A model generated the notes under the pieces. The model was not told the origin of the DNA. It made no database searches and saw nothing but the letters and a program-made list of their open reading frames with translations. A program made the translations under genes and the position numbers. Below, in pieces: positions 19,642-28,323 of a DNA stretch of 64,000 bases (its first letter is position 1; each line of letters starts with the position of its first letter). The stretch is from contig JADIZB010000001.1 of NCBI GenBank assembly GCA_016705005.1, positions 682,001-746,000 of the forward strand, read 5' to 3'. This DNA comes from Bacteroidales bacterium (GTDB lineage: Bacteria; Bacteroidota; Bacteroidia; Bacteroidales; Lentimicrobiaceae).

Positions 19642-19683
19642 CTACTCCCTACTCCCTACTCCCTACTCCTTACTCCCTACTCA
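19642..19683. repeat. 7-base tandem repeat (CTACTCC), six units
   Basis: Units at 19642, 19649, 19656, 19663, 19670 (TTACTCC) and 19677 (CTACTCA). It fills the 60-base gap between the lipid kinase and hemW, ending 11 bases before the hemW start. Confidence 0.8.
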
Positions 19684-19694
19684 AACCCAACCCC

Positions 19695-20828
19695 ATGGCA
19701 GGCATATACATCCACATCCCATTTTGCAGGCAGAAATGCCACTACTGTAACTTCTTTTCCGTTGCCTCACGGAAAGAAATGCCGGCGGTGGTACATGCCA
19801 TTTGCAGGGAAGCGGAACTTCAGCAATCCTATCTTGAGGGCAAAACCATCGAAACCATCTACTTCGGAGGAGGTACGCCATCGATGCTTGAACCGGAATT
19901 CCTCACTCTGCTGATGGAAACAATCCGTCGGTTTTATACCGTTCATGAACAGACGGAAATTACCCTTGAAGCCAATCCGGATGACATTTCCGAACAAAGT
20001 CTTCATGGATGGAAAAAGTCGGGGATCAACCGGTTGAGCATCGGCATCCAATCCTTCCACAATGAAGATCTCCTCTACCTGAACCGGGTTCACAATGCTG
20101 AAAAAGCCAGGCAATGCCTTACCCTGGCCAGAGATGCTGGCTTCGATAACCTTACACTGGATCTTATTTTCGGGATACCGACCCTGAGTGATGAAGGCTG
20201 GATTGAGAACATCAATACCGCCTGTGAAATGGGCATACCTCATATTTCAGCCTACGCGCTTACGATAGAGCCAAAAACCGCTCTTGACCTAATGATCCGT
20301 AAAGGCAAGGCTGCCCCGGTTGACGAACACCGCACCGCACGGCAATTCGAAATGTTGATGAACGCCATGAAGGAAAAAGGTTTTCTGCATTATGAAATAT
20401 CAAATTTTTGCAAACCGGGACACTTTGCCCGCCATAATACCGCCTACTGGCAGGGCACATCCTATCTCGGCCTGGGCCCCTCAGCACATTCATACAACGG
20501 GCAAACCCGTCAATGGAATGTCTCAGGTATCGGGGAATATCTCGGTTCAGTCAGCAGAAATGCCTTCCCTGAAGGATCTGAGGAGCTCACTCCCGGTCAA
20601 AAATACGATGAATATGTTATGACCGGTCTTCGCACCATGTGGGGATGCAATGCCGGCGAAATAAGCGGGAGATTCGGCCGGAAATATTCTGACTACTTCA
20701 TAGGAAACGCCGTATCGTGGATTGAAAAAGGATATATGGAACAAAACGGTGATCAATTTACACTAGCGACCAGCGGAAAACTGCTGGCCGACGGCATTGC
20801 CTCAGATCTGTTCATCGGAGAGGATTAA
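19695..20828 (+). CDS. hemW: Radical SAM haem chaperone HemW
   Basis: 377 residues. The N-terminal IYIHIPFCRQKCHYCNF carries the CxxxCxxC cluster motif (Cys11, Cys15, Cys18) for the SAM-binding 4Fe-4S cluster. Further on are YFGGGTPSML and RLSIGIQSFH, and the C-terminal HemN-C domain has TGLRTMWG. HemW binds haem and delivers it to haem proteins; older annotation calls it oxygen-independent coproporphyrinogen oxidase, but the length and the lack of the HemN N-terminal extension fit HemW. It may be the last gene of the glycosyltransferase-lipid kinase operon, although the tandem repeat separates it. It converges on a nitroreductase gene 15 bases away with no visible terminator. Confidence 0.92.
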   Translation: MAGIYIHIPFCRQKCHYCNFFSVASRKEMPAVVHAICREAELQQSYLEGKTIETIYFGGGTPSMLEPEFLTLLMETIRRFYTVHEQTEITLEANPDDISEQSLHGWKKSGINRLSIGIQSFHNEDLLYLNRVHNAEKARQCLTLARDAGFDNLTLDLIFGIPTLSDEGWIENINTACEMGIPHISAYALTIEPKTALDLMIRKGKAAPVDEHRTARQFEMLMNAMKEKGFLHYEISNFCKPGHFARHNTAYWQGTSYLGLGPSAHSYNGQTRQWNVSGIGEYLGSVSRNAFPEGSEELTPGQKYDEYVMTGLRTMWGCNAGEISGRFGRKYSDYFIGNAVSWIEKGYMEQNGDQFTLATSGKLLADGIASDLFIGED

Positions 20829-20843
20829 ATATTTCAGCACAGG

Positions 20844-21377
20844 TTAAACCCACTGGTTCCAGACCAGTTTCCCTGGATTCCATTTATCCTTAGGTTTGTC
20901 GATATGATCCGGATAACCGATGGGTAAAACGTTCAGCGGGATAATATGGTCGGGCAGATTCAGCGACCTCCTTACTATTTCTATCCTGTCCCTGGCGGGA
21001 TAAACCGCAGTCCAAACCGATCCCAGACCCATGGCTTCAGCCGCAATCAGTATGTTTTCGGTAGCCGCCGAGCAATCCTGTATCCAGAACGCCTGCTGCC
21101 ATTCATCCGGGGCTCTTTCCATATCACCGCACACCACTATAGCAGCCTTTGTTTTCAATAACATCCTTGCGTAAGGCAAGCGGCTTCCCAGCTCATCCAG
21201 AATTTGCCGTTCATCGATGGCAATAAATACCCATGGTTGCCGGTTGATGGCTGAAGGAGCTGACATCCCGGCCCTGACCAGGGTTTCAAGCGCTTCTCTT
21301 GAAACGGCCTGTTCAGTGTAATGCCTGACACTTTTTCTGGAATGAATAACATTGAGTACTGCTTTATCCATGTTCAT
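20844..21377 (-). CDS. Nitroreductase family protein (FMN-dependent)
   Basis: 177 residues. The N-terminal IHSRKSVRHY and the flavin-contacting MSAPSAINRQPWVFIAID are the family hallmark, and the C-terminal half has AAEAMGLGSVWTAVYP and PLNVLPIGYP. These cytoplasmic FMN enzymes reduce nitro compounds, quinones or flavins with NAD(P)H. It is the short, single-domain form. An in-frame Met two codons later (21371) is equally likely as the start. It lies head-on to hemW and 33 bases from the gene for an EEP-family hydrolase on the same strand, with no shared pathway evident. Confidence 0.92.
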   Translation of the reverse strand: MNMDKAVLNVIHSRKSVRHYTEQAVSREALETLVRAGMSAPSAINRQPWVFIAIDERQILDELGSRLPYARMLLKTKAAIVVCGDMERAPDEWQQAFWIQDCSAATENILIAAEAMGLGSVWTAVYPARDRIEIVRRSLNLPDHIIPLNVLPIGYPDHIDKPKDKWNPGKLVWNQWV

Positions 21378-21410
21378 AATACTGAAGTGTTGGAAGAATT
21401 AATGGCAGCT

Positions 21411-22484
21411 TTAATTTTTCAGGAAAACTTTTACTGAAACGGGCTGGTGATCTGATTCCTTGAATCCGGTAGGCGTTGTTATTGCAGATACCAGTCCGAC
21501 ATTGGGTGAAAGAACGAAAAAATCGATCAGGGTAGTTTTAGTCCGACCTTCCAGATAGGGAATATCAACATCCCGGTTTGTCGGATGAAGCGGATCATAG
21601 GCATATTGCCAGCCTTCCGGAAGGAAATCGCCGGGAACAGGCGGTCTGATGCACTTTACCAGGTAATTATCCAGTACCATCGTGCTGTCAAAGACTGCAG
21701 GATTCTGATTCCAGTCGCCTCCAACGATCACATAATTACCTTTTGCATATTCCCTGGTCATCATCTCTTTTATCTGAGACAGTTCCTTACTGCGTATCTC
21801 AGCCGCATCTCCAAAAGCAGAATTATGAGTATTAACAACCACGAGTTGTTTGCCATTGCCCGTGTTGTATCTGGTAAGCAGGTAACAGCGCTTCAACATA
21901 AACAGACGCATTGGCCACGAATACCCGGTATTAAAAGAATACCTGGCGACCCCGACCGGAGTTGCCTTGCTCATAGTTACAATTCCTGCTCTCACTTTGC
22001 CCATGGGCTGTATCACTGGCATGGGTACCCAGGCTTTGTAATTCATCGCGAAAAAAGAGCGAAATCCGTCAAATTTATTCCGGATAAGCCTGAACTGATT
22101 GGCATACCAACTACGTTTCGACAGAGTATCCACCTCCTGCAGCAGGATAAAATCTGACCCTTCCAAAGTTTCGAGCCGCTCCATAACTTCTCCAAGATAA
22201 CGATCATACAATTCCTTTTCAGGCCTGACCATGGTTCCACCTTCATAAAAAAAATCCATTTCAGCACCAAGCCCACAGTAACCGATATTAAAGGTGGTCA
22301 GAATCATTGTATCTTTTAACGCTGTAGCTTTTCCAGTAACAGCAATTTCCATGTCTGGTTCGGGTTCAAATTCATTGATGGTTTGCCAGATAAAAAATGA
22401 CATTAATCCGGCAATAATTACCAAAATCAAACTGAGAACAATCTTCAGAATTTTCCGGGCAACACTATTTTTACTCATAAACAT
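21411..22484 (-). CDS. Membrane-anchored endonuclease/exonuclease/phosphatase family protein
   Basis: 357 residues. One N-terminal helix (about 14-34, KIVLSLILVIIAGLMSFFIW) anchors it in the inner membrane with the catalytic domain outside. EEP-fold motifs appear in order: LTTFNIGYCG, ILLQEVDT, VVVNTHNSAF, VIVGGDWNQNP and the final ESDHQPV with the catalytic Asp-His. The superfamily hydrolyses phosphodiesters, from nucleic acids to sphingomyelin and inositol phosphates. An envelope-facing member may act on lipids or extracellular DNA, but the substrate cannot be told from sequence. It is transcribed toward the nitroreductase gene. Confidence 0.88.
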   Translation of the reverse strand: MFMSKNSVARKILKIVLSLILVIIAGLMSFFIWQTINEFEPEPDMEIAVTGKATALKDTMILTTFNIGYCGLGAEMDFFYEGGTMVRPEKELYDRYLGEVMERLETLEGSDFILLQEVDTLSKRSWYANQFRLIRNKFDGFRSFFAMNYKAWVPMPVIQPMGKVRAGIVTMSKATPVGVARYSFNTGYSWPMRLFMLKRCYLLTRYNTGNGKQLVVVNTHNSAFGDAAEIRSKELSQIKEMMTREYAKGNYVIVGGDWNQNPAVFDSTMVLDNYLVKCIRPPVPGDFLPEGWQYAYDPLHPTNRDVDIPYLEGRTKTTLIDFFVLSPNVGLVSAITTPTGFKESDHQPVSVKVFLKN

Positions 22485-22824
22485 TTAATTTCAAACGTTA
22501 TATAACTCATAAAGAATCAAAAACATCATTAAAACAGGGGATTCACTATAGCCTGTTAACAGCGGATTTTGTATCAGAAATTGTAAAAGAACTGTCTGAT
22601 CTTTCTGATCTTTCTGTGCTCGGTATATTGAATTCCATGTATGACTAAGCAAATATCAACAAGTTCGTGAAATGCCTTGTGCTTGTAATTAATAATCTAC
22701 TGATGCGTCAAAATACCTGATACAGCAAAGGTTCCTTTAAACATGCCGGTTTTAGTTTAATAAAAATACAAAAAATCATTAATTTTACCACCGGTAAAGC
22801 TACCAATAACGAAAAATACTGAAA
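22485..22824. other. Intergenic region between divergent EEP and GH3-like genes
   Basis: 340 AT-rich bases with a short direct repeat (CTGATCTTT, two adjacent copies near 22596) and no gene. It must hold two divergent promoters; a TAATTTTAC stretch near 22781 is a possible weak -7 box for the GH3-like gene. Confidence 0.35.
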
Positions 22825-24378
22825 ATGCCATTGCTCGGATCTATTATTAAAAGCGCCATTGAACTACCCGGAAAAATCCCTCTTGAAAAAATAAGGCGGG
22901 CAAACCCGGCTAAACAACAGGCGGCAACGTTAAAAAAACTCCTTCGCAGTGCCCAGTACACTTCATTTGGCGAGGCATATGATTTTGGCGGAATACTGAA
23001 AAATAAGAATGCTGTCAAAGCATTCAGGCAACAGGTACCCATTCATGACTATAATTTGATACATCAGCGCTGGTGGTACCGCACCCTTAACGGGGAGGCC
23101 TTTGTAAGCTGGCCGGGTAAGATCAAATATTTCGCACTGAGCTCAGGAACCAGTGAGGCTTCAAGCAAGTACATTCCGGTAACAGCAGATATGCTGAAGG
23201 CCATCAAGAAAACAAGTATCAAGCAGCTGTTCACGCTGGCAAAATATGATCTTCCACGCGATTTTTATGAAAGAGGAATCCTTATGTTAGGAGGAAGTAC
23301 CCATCTGCATTTTAACGGCACTTACTACGAAGGTGACCTCTCAGGAATCACTGCCGGAAACATCCCTTTCTGGTTCCAGCATTTTTATAAACCGGGTAAG
23401 CGAATTTCGAAAGAACGGGACTGGACAACCAAACTCGATGAGATCGTAAAAAATGCCAGGGACTGGGATATCGGGGTTGTTTCAGGGGTGCCTGCCTGGA
23501 TCCAGATTATGATGGAACGCATCATCAAACATTACAATGTAAAGACCATCCACGATATCTGGCCCAATCTGTCCATTTATGTGCACGGAGGTGTTTCATT
23601 TGCCCCTTATGCCAAAACCTTCGAAAAACTTTTATCGAAGCCACTGATATACATCGAAACCTACCTGGCATCGGAGGGATTTATCGCTTTTCAGAGCAGG
23701 AAAGATACCATATCGATGCAACTTGTTCTCGACAATGGCCTGTTTTTCGAGTTTGTCCCTTTTAGTGAAGATAACTTCGATCCTGACGGTCAGATCCGGA
23801 CTGATGCAACATCTTATACCATTGAAGATGTAGAGGAAGGCAAAGAATATGCCCTGTTGCTGAGTTCCTGTGCCGGAGCCTGGCGGTACCTGATTGGTGA
23901 CACCATAAAATTCACATCAAAAGCACTGTCAGAAATTGTTATTACAGGAAGAACAAAACACTTCCTGAATCTATGCGGCGAACACCTCTCGCAGGAAAAC
24001 ATGAACAGAGCCATCCAGTTGCTTGAAGAACAAATGAATATCCCTGTTCCTGAATTTACGGTTGCCGGTATCGAACACGACAGCATGTTTGCACATAAAT
24101 GGTACCTTGGAACAACCAACGACCCGGCAACCATTGATGTTCAGTCTATACGCGAACGGATCGACCAGAATCTGAAAGATTTGAACGATGACTACCGTGT
24201 GGAAAGGATCGCAGCCATCAGGGAAGTGATAGTAGAAGTGTTGCCCCTCCGGCATTTTTATGACTATATGAAACTCCGGGGCAAAGAAGGTGGGCAGAAT
24301 AAATTTCCGAGGGTCATCAGGAATGAAAAACTTACCGGTTGGGAAGAATATCTCAACGCCAATGTGAGGAACAAGTAA
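22825..24378 (+). CDS. GH3-like acyl-adenylating ligase (GH3 auxin-responsive promoter family)
   Basis: 517 residues of the GH3 superfamily, the adenylate-forming enzymes that in plants join acyl acids such as jasmonate and indole acetate to amino acids. Visible family signatures are the ATP loop LSSGTSEASSKYIPVT, the middle VHGGVSFAPYAKTFEKLL, ETYLASEGFIAF, and the hinge and C-terminal region LIGDTIKFTSK with IVITGRTKHFLNLCGEHLS. Bacteroidota carry many GH3 homologues of unknown substrate. A LysE-family exporter begins 8 bases after the stop, so the two are probably co-transcribed and may make and export, or recycle, an amino-acid conjugate. That link is inference. Confidence 0.9.
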   Translation: MPLLGSIIKSAIELPGKIPLEKIRRANPAKQQAATLKKLLRSAQYTSFGEAYDFGGILKNKNAVKAFRQQVPIHDYNLIHQRWWYRTLNGEAFVSWPGKIKYFALSSGTSEASSKYIPVTADMLKAIKKTSIKQLFTLAKYDLPRDFYERGILMLGGSTHLHFNGTYYEGDLSGITAGNIPFWFQHFYKPGKRISKERDWTTKLDEIVKNARDWDIGVVSGVPAWIQIMMERIIKHYNVKTIHDIWPNLSIYVHGGVSFAPYAKTFEKLLSKPLIYIETYLASEGFIAFQSRKDTISMQLVLDNGLFFEFVPFSEDNFDPDGQIRTDATSYTIEDVEEGKEYALLLSSCAGAWRYLIGDTIKFTSKALSEIVITGRTKHFLNLCGEHLSQENMNRAIQLLEEQMNIPVPEFTVAGIEHDSMFAHKWYLGTTNDPATIDVQSIRERIDQNLKDLNDDYRVERIAAIREVIVEVLPLRHFYDYMKLRGKEGGQNKFPRVIRNEKLTGWEEYLNANVRNK

Positions 24379-24385
24379 TCAACGT

Positions 24386-25009
24386 ATGCACCCATTGCTC
24401 GAAGGAATGATTCTGGGCTTTACCCTGGCCATTATGCTGGGGCCTGCGATGTTTTCGCTCATCCAGACAAGCATTCACCGTGGACTTTACCGTGGTATTC
24501 TTCTTGCAGGTGGTATCTTTCTCAGCGACCTTGCCCTTGTGGTGCTTTGCTACCTTGGCGCCATACAGGTAATCGGAAACGACCGGAATTATCTGATGTT
24601 TGGCATTATCGGGGGGCTGGTACTGGTGGTTTTCGGGGTGGTCACTTTCCTGCGTAAAGTGCAGGTAACCGATGACAACAACCTCATCAATGTTAAAATG
24701 CCCGGCCCCTTCACATACATATTCAAGGGGTTTTTTCTCAATTTTGCCAACCCTTTCGTCTGGATTTTCTGGGTCTCTGTCATGGTTACCGTCAGTTCGA
24801 GCTACACCACCGATTCCTGGTCGATAAAAACGTTTTTCGCCGGCTGCCTTATCACCATCTTCACCACAGATATACTGAAAGTGATCATCGCCAATAAACT
24901 TAAACGGTACCTGAAACCGCGCATCCTGATTATGATCAATCATGCTGTGGGAATACTTCTTGTATTATTCGGCATTTACCTGGTCGTCAGGACTTTTCTG
25001 AATTTCTGA
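24386..25009 (+). CDS. LysE/RhtB-family translocator
   Basis: 207 residues with six predicted helices. The N-terminal LEGMILGFTLAIMLGPAMFSL contains the conserved glycine and proline pattern of LysE exporters, and GILLAGGIFLSDLALVVLCY follows. A charged loop (DDNNLINVKMPGPFTYIFKG) separates the two halves, and FLNFANPFVWIFW is the second conserved block. These inner-membrane proteins export amino acids or related small molecules. Its start lies 8 bases after the GH3-like gene. The transcript probably ends at the strong hairpin at 25027-25074. Confidence 0.9.
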   Translation: MHPLLEGMILGFTLAIMLGPAMFSLIQTSIHRGLYRGILLAGGIFLSDLALVVLCYLGAIQVIGNDRNYLMFGIIGGLVLVVFGVVTFLRKVQVTDDNNLINVKMPGPFTYIFKGFFLNFANPFVWIFWVSVMVTVSSSYTTDSWSIKTFFAGCLITIFTTDILKVIIANKLKRYLKPRILIMINHAVGILLVLFGIYLVVRTFLNF

Positions 25010-25026
25010 TTCACTTATGCCTTTCA

Positions 25027-25074
25027 GATAAACACAGCAGGGACACGATATACCGTGTCCCTGTCGTGTTTATC
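25027..25074. terminator. Bidirectional hairpin terminator between converging genes
   Basis: Inverted repeat with 21-base arms (25027-25047 and 25054-25074), one two-base internal mismatch and a six-base loop. The core is GGGACACG..CGTGTCCC. It sits between the LysE-family gene (+) and recJ (-). Confidence 0.8.
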
Positions 25075-25093
25075 AAAGTGTGAAATTTTCTGC

Positions 25094-26893
25094 CTATTCA
25101 GATGGGCTTATTTTTATATCCTTGATATTCAGCTGAATATCTTTCTTGCCGTTCCACTCATTTTCTTCAATGTGATAACAGATATTGAATGGTCTGCCGC
25201 TGCTGATGTAGGGGAAATGATCGCCCTGCTGGAAGGCAATGGCAGGAAAGGGAGCGGATGCAATTTCAGGATGTCCGATGGTCAGTTTCAGATGATTTTT
25301 ACCGACAACCCGGCCATAACCATTGTCGATAACCCCATTGGTCTGAAAAACAGGCGACATATTGCCAGGTCCGAAAGGAGCGAACTGTTTGAGTACCCGC
25401 ATAAACTTCTGGTTGATCTCGTTGAGCTTAATGTCAAGGTCAATTTCAACCTCAGGGGTGAGCATATCGTCGCTGATCATTCGGGTTGCCACCGTTTCGA
25501 ATTTCTCAATAAAGGCATTCAGATTCTCGGGTTTCATCGACAAGCCGGCGGCATATTTATGTCCGCCGAAATGCTCAAGCAGATCGCTGCATTCATCAAT
25601 CGCATCGTAAATATCGAAATCCTTGATCGACCTTGCTGAACCGGTGATCAGGCCATTTGACTGGGTAAGCACAATGGTAGGCCGGTAATAGGATTCTATC
25701 AGCCGGGATGCAACGATGCCGATCACCCCTTTGTGCCAGTCGGGGTTATAAACCACGGTTGAACGGGCGCTCTTCAGTCGGGGAACGGTCTTGATGGCAT
25801 CCATGGCCATATCGGTGGTGGTTGAATCAAGGTCGCGGCGGGTGGTGTTGAAGTCGTTGATCTGTTGCCCGATGCGCTCAGCCTTTTCGTCATCTTCACA
25901 AATCAGCAACTCGACCGAGTTCCTTCCGCTCTCTATGCGGCCGGCAGCATTGATGCGCGGCCCCAGCAGGAAAACCAGATCAGAAATGGTTAATTCACGG
26001 CTGAAAATAAACTCTTCCGGGTCGCTTTCATTTCCATTGACCAGTCCATTGGCCTCGGTTACAGCACTTACCGGTTTCCGGTTGACATTTGAAAATTTCA
26101 GAATGGCTTCGAACCCGGGCCTTGGGCTCTGGTTGAGCAATTTCAGTCCATAATAGGCAAGTATCCGGTTTTCACCTGTGATGGGTACGATATCGGAGGC
26201 GATACTAACGACAACCAGATCGAGGTATTTGTTTAATGTGGAAAAAGGTATATTCCGGGCTGATGCGAGTGCCTGAATCAATTTAAAACCTACACCACAA
26301 CCTGATAATTCTTTAAACGGGTAATTACAATCGGATCGCTTGGCATCAAGCACAGCCACTGCCTCGGGTAAAAATTCCCCTGGCCGGTGATGGTCGCAGA
26401 TGATAAAATCAACACCCTTTTCTTTTCCTTTGGCCACTTTTTCAATGGCTTTTATGCCGCAATCCAGTGCAATTACCAGGCTGAACCCGTTTTCAGCAGC
26501 AAAATCCACACTCTGGAATGAGATGCCGTATCCTTCGGCATAGCGGTCAGGAATATAAAAGTCTATCTTATCGTGCCCGAGCTCCCGCAGGAAGGTATAA
26601 ACCAGGGCTACTGCCGTGGTGCCATCCACATCGTAATCACCGTAAACCAGTATTTTTTCACCGGCGTCCATGGCTTTGTTGATGCGGTTGACAGCCAGAT
26701 CCATATCCTTCATCAGGAAGGGATCGTGCAGATTGCCAAGTTCAGGTCTGAAAAATGCACGCGCCTCCGCAAAGGTATTCACATCCCTTTGTATTAACAG
26801 TTCGGCCAATGCCGGCGCCACACCCAACGCTACAGCCAGGGAAGCAACCTTTTCAGGATCTCCGCCCGGTTTCAATACCCATCGCTTATGCAT
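25094..26893 (-). CDS. recJ: Single-stranded-DNA-specific exonuclease RecJ
   Basis: 599 residues with the DHH phosphoesterase order: VYGDYDVDGTTAVALVY, ALDCGIKA, FIICDHHRPGEFLP (the DHH motif), then the DHHA1 domain with GIVASRLIESYYRPTIVL and the GGHKYAAGLSM block. The C-terminal OB-like region ends in KKDIQLNIKDIKIS. RecJ degrades single-stranded DNA 5' to 3' in recombination, mismatch and base-excision repair and needs Mn2+ or Mg2+. The length is close to the E. coli protein. The gene stands alone, converging with the LysE-family gene across a strong terminator. Confidence 0.95.
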   Translation of the reverse strand: MHKRWVLKPGGDPEKVASLAVALGVAPALAELLIQRDVNTFAEARAFFRPELGNLHDPFLMKDMDLAVNRINKAMDAGEKILVYGDYDVDGTTAVALVYTFLRELGHDKIDFYIPDRYAEGYGISFQSVDFAAENGFSLVIALDCGIKAIEKVAKGKEKGVDFIICDHHRPGEFLPEAVAVLDAKRSDCNYPFKELSGCGVGFKLIQALASARNIPFSTLNKYLDLVVVSIASDIVPITGENRILAYYGLKLLNQSPRPGFEAILKFSNVNRKPVSAVTEANGLVNGNESDPEEFIFSRELTISDLVFLLGPRINAAGRIESGRNSVELLICEDDEKAERIGQQINDFNTTRRDLDSTTTDMAMDAIKTVPRLKSARSTVVYNPDWHKGVIGIVASRLIESYYRPTIVLTQSNGLITGSARSIKDFDIYDAIDECSDLLEHFGGHKYAAGLSMKPENLNAFIEKFETVATRMISDDMLTPEVEIDLDIKLNEINQKFMRVLKQFAPFGPGNMSPVFQTNGVIDNGYGRVVGKNHLKLTIGHPEIASAPFPAIAFQQGDHFPYISSGRPFNICYHIEENEWNGKKDIQLNIKDIKISPSE

Positions 26894-26973
26894 TATCAGA
26901 ATTTTTCAAAGGGTAAAAATAGGGAATTCATGGCAGATTCAGGAATAAAAATCTACGATCAACTATTGAATTT

Positions 26974-26982
26974 GCAAAAATA
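26974..26982 (-). promoter_or_regulatory. Candidate -7 promoter box for recJ
   Basis: The minus strand reads TATTTTTGC, fitting TAnnTTTG, about 80 bases before the recJ start codon. No good -33 element is seen. Confidence 0.35.
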
Positions 26983-27152
26983 ACGATTATGTAATTTTTC
27001 CGCTTCACGGAATCGGGAGTAATTGATCAGAAATAAATATATTGCTTTCTCATACCGTTATAACAAAAATAAAACAGAGTTGGTCACTTCCGATGCAAAT
27101 ACAATTGATCATCTGCATTGAAATCCCTGAGAAAATCACACAATAGACGAAA

Positions 27153-27971
27153 CTAACTGATTTTCAAATCCTCAGGAAACGGATTGGGGCTGTATTGCCT
27201 TTTCAGCCAGCTACTCAGTCCGTCAAGACCCGGAAACAATACCCTTTCGGTGATGTTGGCCTGATCGAGCTTATCGCGGATTTCCCATTTCAGCTTTGCA
27301 GGAATAACAATCCGGTAAAACAGGTCAGGATGATCGCTGAGCCAGCGGTTCATCACCAGGGTAGCGTTTGACATCAGCGAAAACAGGGCGTGCTGGTTCA
27401 CGATGCGTTCGTCCATCGACGGAGGTTCCAGGAACAGCACAAAGCGGTGGTCAGACATTGCTTCCAGTTTTTTCAGCGAATTACATTCCAGCTCCAGCAT
27501 CTGGGGTGTAAACACATTGGAGCCCTCTTCCCTGATGATCTCATGGAGTCCTTTGGGAAGGAAACTGTTTGATTTAACATAATTCAGGCACCAGATGACC
27601 CCGTCAATATCAAATTTCAGAATATTGGCTGTGGCAAAATGCAGGGCGACATAGGGTGAATAGGTCCAGTCGAGCAGGCGGGTGGGCAGGCCGTGGTGCT
27701 GGGCAATGGCCAGCAGGTTCCAGAGCGATTCTCCTGAAACGGTGTTTCGGTGGGCATATTTTCTGAAATTCCGGAGCAGGTGACGTTCCAGTTCACTATA
27801 TGGGCCTCCGATGCGCATCAGGCTGGTTTTCAGCTCATACGAAGCATCCGACAAACCCCTGTATACATAAGGTGATCTGAATCTCCCCAGGCTACCATCC
27901 CATGAATCGCGGAACAGCATTTCCTGAAGTTCGCTCCAGTTGGCAATCCTGATATCCGTGGATTTTTCCAT
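27153..27971 (-). CDS. FRG-domain protein
   Basis: 272 residues. The N-terminal half is an FRG domain: SPYVYRGLSDASYELKTSL carries the Arg-Gly of the name motif, and LLAIAQHHGLPTRLLDWTYS with PYVALHFATA is the conserved His/Asp block. The C-terminal RIVNQHALFSLM and TERVLFPGLDGLSSWLKRQY also recur in this family. The biochemical role is not established; FRG domains occur alone or fused to other domains and are found in some predicted defence or toxin contexts. This one has no such neighbours, with recJ downstream and an orphan ABC permease upstream on the same strand. The gene is flanked by non-coding DNA on both sides. Confidence 0.85.
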   Translation of the reverse strand: MEKSTDIRIANWSELQEMLFRDSWDGSLGRFRSPYVYRGLSDASYELKTSLMRIGGPYSELERHLLRNFRKYAHRNTVSGESLWNLLAIAQHHGLPTRLLDWTYSPYVALHFATANILKFDIDGVIWCLNYVKSNSFLPKGLHEIIREEGSNVFTPQMLELECNSLKKLEAMSDHRFVLFLEPPSMDERIVNQHALFSLMSNATLVMNRWLSDHPDLFYRIVIPAKLKWEIRDKLDQANITERVLFPGLDGLSSWLKRQYSPNPFPEDLKIS

Positions 27972-28323
27972 TTGATTCTATAGGTGGTTTATTGGAATGT
28001 TGCAATACTGGAATAATGGATGTGCTTCAGGTTCAATGTGAAAAGTTGGCAGTTGGCAAAGAAAAAAGTTTAAGGGTTCAAAGGTTCAATGCGCTTCGCG
28101 CGTTTAAAAGTTCAAAATAGAAAGTTGGCATGCGTTGCCCTTCGTTCTCAGGATAAACTCCGCGAAGTCCCGACCTCCCGCCTGGAAAGCAGTTGGCAAG
28201 AAATCAAACTAATATCACTTCTATGCCGATTCAAATTTGAACTGTCTCAATATACCGTAAATCTGCTAATCTGCTAATCCGCTAATCTGCTAATCTGCTA
28301 ATCTGCTAATAACTTTACTTGCT
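27972..28323. other. Repeat-rich intergenic region
   Basis: 352 bases between the ABC permease and FRG-domain genes. It holds scattered copies of AGTTGGCA and GGTTCAA, a GC-rich patch with GCGCTTCGCGCG near 28090, and the 8-base tandem repeat at 28263-28310. I see no gene. Low-complexity DNA of this kind is often read as small spurious frames. Confidence 0.45.
28263..28310. repeat. 8-base tandem repeat (CTGCTAAT), six units
   Basis: Six adjacent 8-base units at 28263-28310; the third reads CCGCTAAT. It lies 13 bases beyond the stop codon of the ABC permease gene. Confidence 0.85.

Noticed and set aside
28263..28310. Possible CRISPR-like array
   Set aside because: Units are 8 bases with no spacers, and no cas genes are nearby.
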